Below are positions 14,248-21,507 of a stretch of DNA of 53,348 nucleotides, piece by piece. How positions within the stretch are numbered: the stretch's first letter is position 1; every line of letters begins with the position of its first letter. The stretch lies in the IMG/VR virus record IMGVR_UViG_3300027822_000478, positions 1 to 53,348 of that record. One strand, 5' to 3'. The notes under the pieces were generated by a model that was not told the origin of the DNA, did not search any database, and saw only the letters and a program-made list of their open reading frames with translations. A program made the translations under genes and the position numbers. The DNA comes from a virus.

Positions 14248-14719
14248 TTAATGATTTCTTCCATGTTTTTAAATGTGGTGTAATGTCTTCACGTACCCAA
14301 ACCCAATATTTAGTAACAGGAATTTGAAAGCCATTGGGTAATTCACCACCTTCACGCTTAAGAAAAACATTGGTGCGTGTTGTTTTTAATTTCTTGCATA
14401 TTTCAGGAACAAGGATGTATTTTTCATTAAAATCCTTTAAAAAAACATCGCCTTTATATATTTTTTCTTTTTCAGGGTTATTAATATACAACAATGCATC
14501 ATCACGATCCCAGAGATAATAGGCGCTGCCAATTTTAATCCGATTAGGTACTATTCTATTTTTCTTTCTAAGTAAGTAGTGCAATTTATTTCTAGCTAAA
14601 GTCATTCTATTGTCTTGTCTAAAATGATCATTATCAAAAATTAAAGTTTCCAGTTCTGCACTGGTTATATATTTATCGTTAAATTCTTTTAAAAATTTGT
14701 CGCTTTTTGTGTTATTCAA
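14228..14719 (-). CDS. Putative DNA-binding regulator with two related winged-helix-like halves
   Basis: 163 residues in two repeats: FLKEFNDKYITSAELETLI near residue 10 and FLKDFNEKYILVPEICKKL near residue 93. Each is followed by a basic helix and a Trp/Tyr-containing strand (AYYLWDRDDALLYI and TKYWVWVREDITPHL). The pattern is that of duplicated MerR/AlpA-like winged-helix domains. It is transcribed leftward against the main operon, directly opposite the promoter region of the gene at 14803, so it may be a repressor of that region. No closer family was recognised. Confidence 0.55.
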   Translation of the reverse strand: MNNTKSDKFLKEFNDKYITSAELETLIFDNDHFRQDNRMTLARNKLHYLLRKKNRIVPNRIKIGSAYYLWDRDDALLYINNPEKEKIYKGDVFLKDFNEKYILVPEICKKLKTTRTNVFLKREGGELPNGFQIPVTKYWVWVREDITPHLKTWKKSLNRKRNI

Positions 14720-14768
14720 CTAAATAAATCCTGTAAAAAGTATAAGTAATATGTTATCATAACATAAC

Positions 14769-14793
14769 TTGCATTGTTAAATAAACATATAAA
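14769..14793 (+). promoter_or_regulatory. Possible promoter or operator, degenerate copy
   Basis: ATAACTTGCAT is present (TTGCAT 14769-14774) but the nearest -10-like box (TATAAA, 14788-14793) is only 13 bases away, and the ATG at 14803 would leave almost no leader. It lies in the divergent gap between the putative regulator and the rightward genes. Confidence 0.35.
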
Positions 14794-14802
14794 GGCAAAT
14801 AG

Positions 14803-15009
14803 ATGAAAATAGAAGGTAAGGAATTAAGTAAAGAGGAAAATTATTTGGATCTGGTTACTTACGTACCGCATCATGCAAAAGGTGACTTATCGCATCCTGA
14901 CTGCGAGCAAGGAGTTATTATTTCATTTAATGATACTGGCGTAAGTGTACTCTATGTGAGCAGCAGGTCAGTTCAAATGACTGATCCTACGGATTTGGTT
15001 TTTGGGTGA
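14803..15009 (+). CDS. Hypothetical small phage protein
   Basis: 68 residues. The segment GDLSHPDCEQGVIISFNDTGVSVLY and a final TDPTDLVF resemble a short beta-rich protein found in many phage early regions, often described only as conserved. No signal peptide. The stop overlaps the start of the next gene. Confidence 0.6.
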   Translation: MKIEGKELSKEENYLDLVTYVPHHAKGDLSHPDCEQGVIISFNDTGVSVLYVSSRSVQMTDPTDLVFG

Positions 15010-15422
15010 TGAAGAATAATTTAAGCCAAGCGCAAGTATTTACTCCGCATTGGGTGACAAATAATATGTTAAACATGCTTGATCAGGATGATTTTGCAAA
15101 AGAAGATACACTTTATTTTGAACCAACGTGCGGTAATGGGGAAATGCTAATTGTAATTATTGAGCGTATTTATAGTAAGTTGTTGGATAAATATAAAGAC
15201 AATAAAGAAAAAGCGCTTGCTGATTGCCTTTTTAAGTTTTATGCGGTTGAGTTGGACGAAAAATTGGTTGTTGAAGCTCGAATGAAGATTTTTAATTTTT
15301 TCGCTACTGAGATTAATAAAGATGTTGATCTTCTTATGCTTTGCCAAATAATTATATCTAGGTGCATAGCTGAAAAAATAGAATGCAAGAATTTTTTTGA
15401 TTTATTTAGAGAAACTAAATAA
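15009..15422 (+). CDS. Methyltransferase-fold protein, N6-adenine type N-terminal part
   Basis: 137 residues from the ATG at 15009. QAQVFTPHWVTNNMLNML and the SAM-binding motif YFEPTCGNGEMLI (motif I, about residues 37-49) are typical of N6-adenine methyltransferases of the Eco57I type, and FYAVELDEKLVVEAR fits motif II. The catalytic (N/D)PPY motif is absent and the protein stops where it would be expected. It may be a degraded methyltransferase, a SAM-binding regulator or a small conserved phage version. The frame shows no internal break. Confidence 0.65.
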   Translation: MKNNLSQAQVFTPHWVTNNMLNMLDQDDFAKEDTLYFEPTCGNGEMLIVIIERIYSKLLDKYKDNKEKALADCLFKFYAVELDEKLVVEARMKIFNFFATEINKDVDLLMLCQIIISRCIAEKIECKNFFDLFRETK

Positions 15423-15424
15423 TA

Positions 15425-15670
15425 ATGCGTAAATTTAAGGACAAGACAGGTGAAAGGCATGGATTACTGATTGTATTAAAGTATTTAAGGCGAGATCATT
15501 ATAAAGGGATTATTTATTATTGTAAGTGTGACTGTGGCAATGAAAAAGAAATCAGTGCTGTGCAATTGAGGGAAAATGGTGGAACTAGGTCATGTGGTTG
15601 CATGAAAAGGAAACTTGATATTGAAAAGGCTAAAAAAATAAGTAGATGGCATAAAAATGTTGAATTATGA
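15425..15670 (+). CDS. Zinc-binding DNA-associated protein (AP2/HNH-accessory type)
   Basis: 81 residues. YYCKCDCGNEKEISAVQL followed by GTRSCGC gives four cysteines with the spacing seen in the zinc-binding module that precedes AP2 or HNH domains in phage homing-type proteins. Here it stands alone. The start is three bases after the upstream stop. It probably binds DNA; no catalytic domain is present. Confidence 0.65.
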   Translation: MRKFKDKTGERHGLLIVLKYLRRDHYKGIIYYCKCDCGNEKEISAVQLRENGGTRSCGCMKRKLDIEKAKKISRWHKNVEL

Positions 15671-15695
15671 ATAAAGAAATAAAAATTTTAGTTCG

Positions 15696-15887
15696 ATGAG
15701 CAAAGATATTCAAGATATAGAAAAAGCATGTGTTAAGTTTAAGAATGCTTTTATTTCCATTGGTGAGGCTTCCCTGGCATTTCAAAAAGCTTCAGAGTTA
15801 CTTAGTAAGCATCAATTAACGATAGGCCAAGCAAATAATAAGTTGAGTAACAAAAAAACTTATTACAGGGAAAAGGAAAGATATTAA
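15696..15887 (+). CDS. Hypothetical helical protein
   Basis: 63 residues, all helical by composition, with an Ala/Lys-rich centre and a basic C-terminus (NKLSNKKTYYREKERY). No motif recognised. Co-directional and closely followed by the next small gene. Confidence 0.5.
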   Translation: MSKDIQDIEKACVKFKNAFISIGEASLAFQKASELLSKHQLTIGQANNKLSNKKTYYREKERY

Positions 15888-15889
15888 TT

Positions 15890-16066
15890 ATGAGCAAAAG
15901 TATAGATCAAATGATTTTGTCTGAATTAGAGGAAGAGTTAAAGGATTTAAGCCGAACACAGTTGATATTGATGATACAGTCTCGGGAGCAAAGAATCCTT
16001 AATATGACTGAGTGTATGAAAACTTTTGTTAGAATGGTTGACGAATTAAATATGAATGAGGATTAA
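15890..16066 (+). CDS. Small helical hypothetical protein
   Basis: 58 residues beginning MSKSIDQMILSELEEELKDL, acidic and rich in Leu and Glu with likely coiled-coil character. It starts two bases after the preceding stop and ends the transcription unit before a 250-base gap. Function unknown. Confidence 0.5.
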   Translation: MSKSIDQMILSELEEELKDLSRTQLILMIQSREQRILNMTECMKTFVRMVDELNMNED

Positions 16067-16262
16067 TTAATTAATTAGGTGTTTTTTTTTAAGAAAATGG
16101 AAAGTCTATTTTTACATGCTTATATTTAAAAAATTAAACGCTGCTCAATTAGAATAATTTTAATAAATAATCAATTTATACCCCATAAAGTCTAATAGAA
16201 AAAATAAATATTACAAGATTTAAAATCTAGTTCACGTTTTAAGAAAGAAGGCGAAATATAAC
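16067..16262. other. AT-rich intergenic gap
   Basis: I see no gene or strong hairpin in this stretch. It is very AT-rich and ends in the promoter that begins at 16263. Confidence 0.5.
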
Positions 16263-16290
16263 TTGCATTTATCTAAAATAGACTTATAAT
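16263..16290 (+). promoter_or_regulatory. Rightward phage promoter
   Basis: TATAACTTGCATTTAT with TTGCAT at 16263-16268, 16-base spacer, perfect TATAAT at 16285-16290. A variant ribosome-binding motif AAACGGAG follows before the ATG at 16323. Confidence 0.78.
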
Positions 16291-16322
16291 AAGTACATAC
16301 TTTAAATAAACGGAGAAAAGAA

Positions 16323-16514
16323 ATGAAACAGCTAAAAAAATTAACAAACATTGATATTAAAGAACAAATGATGATAATGTCTTCAAAAACCTTAAATAAG
16401 GAAGAGGGTGTTGTTTATCGGTGGCTTTTTGATGAGTTAGATGGCAGATTAACTGACGATGACTTTGATTATTTTTTAGATCAATTAGATGCAGTTCAAG
16501 TTAAGAGCGCATAG
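16323..16514 (+). CDS. Hypothetical protein
   Basis: 63 residues, helical, with an acidic C-terminal half (DGRLTDDDFDYFLDQLD). Not recognised. First gene after the promoter at 16263, so probably strongly expressed early. Confidence 0.55.
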   Translation: MKQLKKLTNIDIKEQMMIMSSKTLNKEEGVVYRWLFDELDGRLTDDDFDYFLDQLDAVQVKSA

Positions 16515-16517
16515 AAA

Positions 16518-16697
16518 ATGAACGAATCAGATATTATTCAACTCCTAAAAATATTTTTACCAGCAGCTATTTATTTTGCTGGTAGCGCAATTGCTAAGTC
16601 TGGATTCATTACAGATAAAAAACAGCAGCAGCTTACAGTTGATCGAAGAACAAGTAAAATAGATAAAATGTTTGATGGCTTGGATAGACGCGCATGA
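16518..16697 (+). CDS. Small membrane-anchored protein
   Basis: 59 residues with one hydrophobic helix (about 7-29, LLKIFLPAAIYFAGSAIAKS) and a basic, Gln-rich cytoplasmic tail (DKKQQQLTVDRRTSK). Its stop overlaps the next start by four bases. Function unknown. Confidence 0.5.
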   Translation: MNESDIIQLLKIFLPAAIYFAGSAIAKSGFITDKKQQQLTVDRRTSKIDKMFDGLDRRA

Positions 16698-17017
16698 ATG
16701 AGATTCGAATTAAAGCAATATGTAAAGATGGAACGATTTGGTTTTGTCCTGACTCAAAAGTTATTATGGATTTTGAGGTAAATAATAAAAGCAATAGGCA
16801 CGCATTAGCTTCAATGATTAATGAAATGGGATTGCAAAAATATCCATTAGCCAGTAATGATGAAAACCCGCGTTTAGATACAAGAATAACTGAGGATGAT
16901 TTATTGGTTTGGGTTAATGAAGATATGGTTATTATTGAATCAGAAAGCTCTGATTACGAGAAAGGCGATACGATAGAAGAATTTGAGCTTGAAGATTACA
17001 ATAATTACACAATTTAA
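16694..17017 (+). CDS. Hypothetical acidic protein
   Basis: 107 residues; the N-terminal half is beta-rich (RIKAICKDGTIWFCPDSKVI) and the C-terminus very acidic (DYEKGDTIEEFELED). Not recognised. Translationally coupled on both sides by single-codon overlaps. Confidence 0.55.
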   Translation: MNEIRIKAICKDGTIWFCPDSKVIMDFEVNNKSNRHALASMINEMGLQKYPLASNDENPRLDTRITEDDLLVWVNEDMVIIESESSDYEKGDTIEEFELEDYNNYTI

Positions 17018-17259
17018 TGGAAACTGACATTAAGGCTCAAACTAGAACACGGTTTCTTCACTGGATTTTAGCTAAAGAACAAAGCACAGTATTTAAGTTT
17101 GATTCAGCATCTTATATAGGGCATATTCAAAATGTTGTTAGTGATATATTCCATAACATTGATGAATTTATTCATTCAGTTCGCCGAATGATGGTATTAA
17201 AAAACATTTGCGAAGAAGATGCAAAACAGCAGGTTTTTAAAGAATATTTGGATATTTAA
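17017..17259 (+). CDS. Hypothetical helical protein
   Basis: 80 residues, probably helical, with a Trp-containing basic N-terminus (RTRFLHWILAKEQS). The ATG overlaps the preceding stop by one base. Not recognised. Confidence 0.55.
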   Translation: METDIKAQTRTRFLHWILAKEQSTVFKFDSASYIGHIQNVVSDIFHNIDEFIHSVRRMMVLKNICEEDAKQQVFKEYLDI

Positions 17260-17262
17260 CAA

Positions 17263-17586
17263 ATGACGTATAACGAAAAATTAAAGCAAGATAGGGCTCA
17301 TAAAAAAGCACGTGGTATAAAACGTAAGGAATTTGAATTAACAGAAGAAGAGCATAAGTTTGTTAAAGAATTTATTGCTTCGATGAGATCGGGTAGAAAT
17401 CAGAATGCATCAATTCAAAACATACTGCAAAGAAAGTATACAAACCTTCGTACAGGCCAAAGTAAAAAAATATTTAAAATAGAAAGAAGCTACAAGAACG
17501 TAGAGGGCGGTGCCATTGTAGAATTTGAGGATACTTTGCGTGTTAGCGCGGCTAATTTTGAGGAAAATTGGGAAGTGGCTAGCTAA
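17263..17586 (+). CDS. Hypothetical basic protein
   Basis: 107 residues with a very basic N-terminus (KLKQDRAHKKARGIKRKEF), a helical middle and a beta-rich acidic end. This layout would suit a nucleic-acid-binding protein, but no family was recognised. It is the last gene before the promoter at 17633. Confidence 0.55.
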   Translation: MTYNEKLKQDRAHKKARGIKRKEFELTEEEHKFVKEFIASMRSGRNQNASIQNILQRKYTNLRTGQSKKIFKIERSYKNVEGGAIVEFEDTLRVSAANFEENWEVAS

Positions 17587-17632
17587 AGTGTGAATAGTTT
17601 TGCACTAATGGGTAAAGATGTAAATAAATAAC

Positions 17633-17660
17633 TTGCATTTATGTCAAAGAAGCCTATAAT
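17633..17660 (+). promoter_or_regulatory. Rightward phage promoter
   Basis: AATAACTTGCATTTAT with TTGCAT at 17633-17638, 16-base spacer, perfect TATAAT at 17655-17660. CAAACGAGG (17678-17686) follows before the ATG at 17695. Confidence 0.8.
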
Positions 17661-17694
17661 TATAATTAGAAATTAACCAAACGAGGCGCATAAA

Positions 17695-17802
17695 ATGAAT
17701 ATAGTAATTGAATACCAAAAACTCTGGAACGCATACAATAACGGCATGATGTTCTATTCAGAATACTCTTACAGAGTTGAGCTTTTAATTAAAAAAGGTT
17801 AA
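17695..17802 (+). CDS. Small hypothetical protein
   Basis: 35 residues (MNIVIEYQKLWNAYNNG start), rich in Tyr and Asn. The start is supported by the AAACGAGG motif eight bases upstream, itself downstream of a strong phage promoter, which makes real translation likely despite the small size. Confidence 0.55.
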   Translation: MNIVIEYQKLWNAYNNGMMFYSEYSYRVELLIKKG

Positions 17803-17806
17803 GGCA

Positions 17807-18028
17807 ATGAACGAGACTATATTAAATGCGCAAGACGCGGGTGAAATGGCCATTGATGACTTAATATCCTTGCAAATACAAATTTTGGATTTAAAGTTAA
17901 GATATAAAAAAGCTGTTAGTAAAATAGATCGATCTAATTACGCTATAAAGATTAATAATCTTCGTAGACAGATTGAAACTATGACTACTTGGAAAGATTC
18001 TTTAAACGGGGTGAGTGATGCAGGGTAA
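17807..18028 (+). CDS. Hypothetical helical protein
   Basis: 73 residues, predicted to be two long helices (DLISLQIQILDLKLRYKKAV and a later basic helix), a likely helical hairpin. Not recognised. Overlaps the next start by 11 bases. Confidence 0.5.
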   Translation: MNETILNAQDAGEMAIDDLISLQIQILDLKLRYKKAVSKIDRSNYAIKINNLRRQIETMTTWKDSLNGVSDAG

Positions 18029-18215
18029 AGCGATTATGCAGTTGGCGGCAGCAATAAAAGGCATAGGAGAAGATTTACACCTTGGACTTGTATTATTAGC
18101 GTTGAGTTTATCAGATACTTTTATTGTTCAATATTTACTTGGAGTTTATTTTTGTATAGCATTTTACCTTATGGCAACTAGCAATACTAAAGATAAGAAC
18201 GAAAATGAAAAATAA
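18018..18215 (+). CDS. Small two-helix membrane protein
   Basis: 65 residues from the ATG at 18018. Two hydrophobic segments (about 22-37 and 39-55) are followed by a charged tail (TKDKNENEK). Overlaps both neighbouring genes by about 11 bases. Function unknown. Confidence 0.45.
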   Translation: MQGKAIMQLAAAIKGIGEDLHLGLVLLALSLSDTFIVQYLLGVYFCIAFYLMATSNTKDKNENEK

Positions 18216-18387
18216 AAACTTTAAAATGATCGTGGATTTAATGCAGGATGAGAATAATCCTTTTATGAGTTCAAAGCAAGTAAAGAAACCTGAGCCGGTT
18301 GTTAAAAAGGTTGCGGAGATAGAGGAATATCCAGAAGATATGAAGGTAGAATATGAGGATGTTATGCCCTCATATTGGATAAGATGA
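18205..18387 (+). CDS. Hypothetical protein
   Basis: 60 residues with a Pro/Lys/Glu-rich middle (KKPEPVVKKVAEIEEYPEDM), probably partly disordered. Not recognised. Overlaps the preceding gene. Confidence 0.4.
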   Translation: MKNKNFKMIVDLMQDENNPFMSSKQVKKPEPVVKKVAEIEEYPEDMKVEYEDVMPSYWIR

Positions 18388-18407
18388 TAAATAATAGAGG
18401 AAGTAAT

Positions 18408-18494
18408 ATGAATAAAAAAATAGATATAGATATAGATAAAGAAAAGTTGGCTAGTCAAGCTTATTATTGGCCTAATACTGTCAATACTCCTTAA
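18408..18494 (+). CDS. Very small hypothetical protein
   Basis: 28 residues, start supported by AGAGGA seven bases upstream. An alternating Ile-Asp segment (KIDIDIDKEK) is encoded by an ATAGAT repeat. It lies seven bases before the RusA gene and could serve for translational coupling. Confidence 0.35.
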   Translation: MNKKIDIDIDKEKLASQAYYWPNTVNTP

Positions 18495-18500
18495 TAATGA

Positions 18501-18899
18501 ATGATAGAACAAAAAATATCAATAAAACCACTTTCTGTTAATGATGCTTGGAAAGGTCGAAGGTTTAAAACAGAAGAATATAGCTGGTATGAAACTGAAC
18601 TTATGTTTTTACTTTCTAATTCAAATGAGTTTAGGACTTTAAAGAAAGGAGAAAAGCTGGCTGTAGAATTGAATTTTGGTTTTAGTAGTCACTCATCAGA
18701 CTGGGATAATAGCATTAAGCAGTTCATGGATGTTATTTCAAAAAAATATGGTTTTAATGATAATAGAATATTTAAAGGTGTAATTGAAAAGGAAATAGTA
18801 AGAAAAGGAAGTGAATATGTTAGCTTTAAGGTGTACAGATATGATCCTAATAGTAAGCAAGAACCAATTTGTTATGGTGTTAGAAGGAGTGATAAATAA
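18501..18899 (+). CDS. rusA: RusA-family Holliday junction resolvase
   Basis: 132 residues, the usual RusA length. PLSVNDAWKGRRFKT at the N-terminus and SSDWDNSIKQFMDVISKKYGFNDNRI carry the acidic metal ligands (Asp67, Asp69, Asp87) and the conserved Lys73. RusA cuts four-way DNA junctions as a dimer, clearing recombination intermediates before packaging. It sits in the early/middle region downstream of recT-exo-ssb, in keeping with recombination-dependent replication. The start at 18501 is the only reasonable one. Confidence 0.9.
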   Translation: MIEQKISIKPLSVNDAWKGRRFKTEEYSWYETELMFLLSNSNEFRTLKKGEKLAVELNFGFSSHSSDWDNSIKQFMDVISKKYGFNDNRIFKGVIEKEIVRKGSEYVSFKVYRYDPNSKQEPICYGVRRSDK

Positions 18900-18922
18900 A
18901 AAATATAATATAAGGTTTAGAT

Positions 18923-19126
18923 ATGGCAGAAAGACCAGTAGTTAGAAAACTACTTTTAAGAGATATTGAAAAGGGATTAAAGGCATTGGGTTGGTTAATA
19001 GAAGATGATAGGCATAAAAGATTTATTGATGATTCTGCTTTAAAGGTTTTGTTTTTTGAATTAGAAAACGCTAAAAAGGAAGTAGATAAAGAAATTGAGC
19101 TTGAACAAGGAAAGATGAATGATTAA
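18923..19126 (+). CDS. Hypothetical protein
   Basis: 67 residues, helical, charged. Not recognised. It is convergent with the leftward gene at 19123-19767 and overlaps its end by four bases, so the rightward transcription unit may end here. Confidence 0.5.
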   Translation: MAERPVVRKLLLRDIEKGLKALGWLIEDDRHKRFIDDSALKVLFFELENAKKEVDKEIELEQGKMND

Positions 19127-19767
19127 TTATCTTTTTCATCAATAACAATAATCTCAACAGGCTTGCTATTTTCATCAGGAATTTTAATTACTTCGGTTGG
19201 TTCTATGTTAATCGGTTCTTTGATGTTTTCAGGGGCAGGTATAACCTCAACAGAAATTGTTTTAGCTGTGTTTGGATCAAGTGTAGATTTTTCTATACTG
19301 CCATCTTTTAAAACCTTAGATCGGACAACATCTTTATTTTCATTTATTTCGTTAATAACAATAACAGGTGCAGCTGACATTTCTTTTATATCTATCGTGT
19401 GCTCATTAGCATGAGCTGAGGATAGTAAGGTAAATTGTGTGAAAGACAGATCAATTTCTTCAAAAGCGAACCATTGAGCAGATCGTCCGTAATCGATGAA
19501 TATATCTCCATTACGGTAAATATCTACTGTAATAGGAACTTTTCTTTTTTGGATTTCTACTATTATCTGTTTTGAATGGATTGGGCTTTCTTTCCAATGA
19601 TCTTTAAATAAAAGACTATTTATTTTTTCTTTTTCACCTATTGGTAAATCATTCCAAGAAACCCATATATCTTTACCTGCGTTAAGAACTGAAGGGACAA
19701 CGACTAAAAAACCAACTAGCCCAGTTAATTTTCTACCCCAGTTATGGAAAAATCCATCTGATTTCAT
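19123..19767 (-). CDS. Membrane-anchored protein with Pro-rich tail (possible moron)
   Basis: 214 residues. One hydrophobic helix at about 12-32 (KLTGLVGFLVVVPSVLNAG) follows a short basic N-terminus. The rest is probably periplasmic and ends in a Pro/Glu/Ile-rich stretch (APENIKEPINIEP and later). It and the lipoprotein gene upstream form an isolated leftward pair inside a rightward region, a typical place for an acquired accessory gene. Function unknown; roles in the envelope such as superinfection control or spanin-like activity are possible but unproved. Confidence 0.55.
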   Translation of the reverse strand: MKSDGFFHNWGRKLTGLVGFLVVVPSVLNAGKDIWVSWNDLPIGEKEKINSLLFKDHWKESPIHSKQIIVEIQKRKVPITVDIYRNGDIFIDYGRSAQWFAFEEIDLSFTQFTLLSSAHANEHTIDIKEMSAAPVIVINEINENKDVVRSKVLKDGSIEKSTLDPNTAKTISVEVIPAPENIKEPINIEPTEVIKIPDENSKPVEIIVIDEKDN

Positions 19768-19916
19768 TATTTGCCTTCATTTAGTTCAATTGTTTCTTTA
19801 ATTATAGGCGTTTCTATTTCAACTGGTAGACTATCTGTTAATTCAGTTTTTATGGGCATTAAAGGTTTGTCTATGTAGCAGCTTGAGGTTAGCATACAGA
19901 AAAGTATTATATTCAT
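19767..19916 (-). CDS. Small lipoprotein
   Basis: 49 residues. The MNIILFCMLTSSC start is a short lipoprotein signal with Cys13 as the lipidation site; the remainder is Pro/Glu/Thr-rich. Its stop overlaps the next start (TAATG), so the membrane protein is translated with it. The pairing of a membrane-anchored protein and a tiny lipoprotein recalls two-component spanins, although a separate spanin pair is present at 25889-26402. Confidence 0.5.
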   Translation of the reverse strand: MNIILFCMLTSSCYIDKPLMPIKTELTDSLPVEIETPIIKETIELNEGK

Positions 19917-20016
19917 TTCTTAAGCCTTTATATTATGTAAGTTAATGATAACTATAGTATAATGAATAGATTAATATTTATATTAAATACGATAATTGAG
20001 ATTAAATCACAAAAAC

Positions 20017-20655
20017 ATGATAGAAAATAAAGAAATATTTATTGAGTACTTAATATCTAGTGAACTGATACCAGATGAAAATAATAATCGCACACATACA
20101 AGAGAGCAAATAGAATCAATAAAATCTAGTATTAAAGAGTTTGGATTTACGAATCCAATTCTTGTAGATGAAAATAAAGAAATAATAGCAGGTCATGCAA
20201 GGTATGAAGCATCACAAGGTTTAGGATATGAAACTGTTCCCTGTGTAACTTTATCAGGATTAACAGAAGTTCAAAAAAGAGCTTATGTTATTGCAGACAA
20301 TCAATTAGCTATAAACGGAAGTGATTGGGATTTAGATAAATTAAGGCAAGAAATACAGTATTTAGATGACGTTGGGTTTGATACTGATTTACTTGGGTTT
20401 GAAGATGAAGCTATGCTGGATTTATTAAATAATGTAGATGGTGTCGATTTACCTATTTTAGCTGATGGAGATAAAGAGCCATTTCAACAAATAACCTTTA
20501 CATTACACGATGAACAACATGAAATTATAGTCAATGCTTTAACTCTTAGTAGAACTAACCCGTTAGTTGATACAGGAATGAATGATAATAGTAATGGGAA
20601 TGCCATTACTTTAATATGCAACCAATGGTTAGAGGCGAAACATGCCAACAGCTAA
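20017..20655 (+). CDS. ParB N-domain protein paired with the Mom-like gene
   Basis: 212 residues from the ATG at 20017 (a TTG at 19996 is an alternative; neither has a good Shine-Dalgarno). Residues 15-130 form a ParB/Srx-type domain with the IIAGHARYEA box and VQKRAYVIADNQLA. The C-terminal part includes QITFTLHDEQHEIIVNAL. The N-terminal domain is strikingly similar, also in DNA, to that of the ParB-methyltransferase fusion at 31856, so one is a recent duplicate of the other. The 3' end overlaps the Mom-like gene by 14 bases. ParB domains in phages are often attached to DNA modification enzymes; a targeting role is inferred. Confidence 0.75.
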   Translation: MIENKEIFIEYLISSELIPDENNNRTHTREQIESIKSSIKEFGFTNPILVDENKEIIAGHARYEASQGLGYETVPCVTLSGLTEVQKRAYVIADNQLAINGSDWDLDKLRQEIQYLDDVGFDTDLLGFEDEAMLDLLNNVDGVDLPILADGDKEPFQQITFTLHDEQHEIIVNALTLSRTNPLVDTGMNDNSNGNAITLICNQWLEAKHANS

Positions 20656-21415
20656 AGATATCGTTATTAAATCCATAGCCGCTACAGATGCCAGGCGCAT
20701 TATTAAAAGGTTACATTACAGCGGTAAGGTAGTTAATAATTCTGTTTTACATTTTGGCGTTTTTTTAAATAATAAATGTGAAGGTGTTATGTCTTATGGC
20801 TCACCTTTAGATAAACGTAAGGTTTTGTCTTTGGTGGATGGTACGGGGTGGAATGAAATGTTTGAATTAAATAGGATGGCATTTAGTGAAAAGCTGCCAC
20901 GTAATTCTGAAAGTAGAGCGTTAGCTGTTTCTTTTCGTTTAATAAAAAAACATTATTCACATATTAAGTGGATATTGAGTTTTTCAGATGCAGCTCAATG
21001 TGGTGATGGTGCAATTTATAGGGCAAGCGGGTTTGTATTAACGAAAATAACTAAGAATAATCAAATTATTGAGTTTCCTGATGGACTAAGGGAAACAAGA
21101 TTGGTTCTTACCGATGCAAGAAGACCAAGACGTTTAGAAATAGCTAAAAAATATGGGTTAAAAGTAGGCGGCGCTTCATCTTTAAAGCCATTTATTGATA
21201 TTGGAGCTAAACCAATTGATGGTTATCAACTTAGATATATATATTTTATAGATAAAAATTATAAGCAAAAATTAACCGTGCCAATAATCCCTTTTTCAAA
21301 GATTGACGAAATGGGTGCAGGAATGTATAAAGGTTTAAAGCGTGTTACAAAGGCTATCTCTGATGACCAATTAGAGAGCGGCGGTGCGATACCGACCAAC
21401 ACGCTCCAATATTAA
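20642..21415 (+). CDS. mom: Mom-family DNA (adenine) hypermodification protein
   Basis: 257 residues. The family core is present: HYSGKVVNNSVLHFGVFL (about 25-42), GTGWNEMFELNRMAFS (67-82), RNSESRALAVSFRLIKKHY (87-105) and ILSFSDAAQCGDGAIYRASG (111-130), an acetyltransferase-like fold. Phage Mu Mom converts adenines to a methylcarbamoyl form and shields phage DNA from many restriction enzymes. The second half is more divergent and may bind DNA. Its start overlaps the ParB-like gene. No com-like regulator was noticed next to it. Strong family match; the actual modification and target sequence are unknown. Confidence 0.85.
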   Translation: MPTAKDIVIKSIAATDARRIIKRLHYSGKVVNNSVLHFGVFLNNKCEGVMSYGSPLDKRKVLSLVDGTGWNEMFELNRMAFSEKLPRNSESRALAVSFRLIKKHYSHIKWILSFSDAAQCGDGAIYRASGFVLTKITKNNQIIEFPDGLRETRLVLTDARRPRRLEIAKKYGLKVGGASSLKPFIDIGAKPIDGYQLRYIYFIDKNYKQKLTVPIIPFSKIDEMGAGMYKGLKRVTKAISDDQLESGGAIPTNTLQY

Positions 21416-21507
21416 ACCTGAATATCTTATAGGTATGAGCGTTCCTCCTGTAATGATGGCTCAAATATCTCATCAAATATATAGACAATGTCTGGGTAAA
21501 AAATAAC

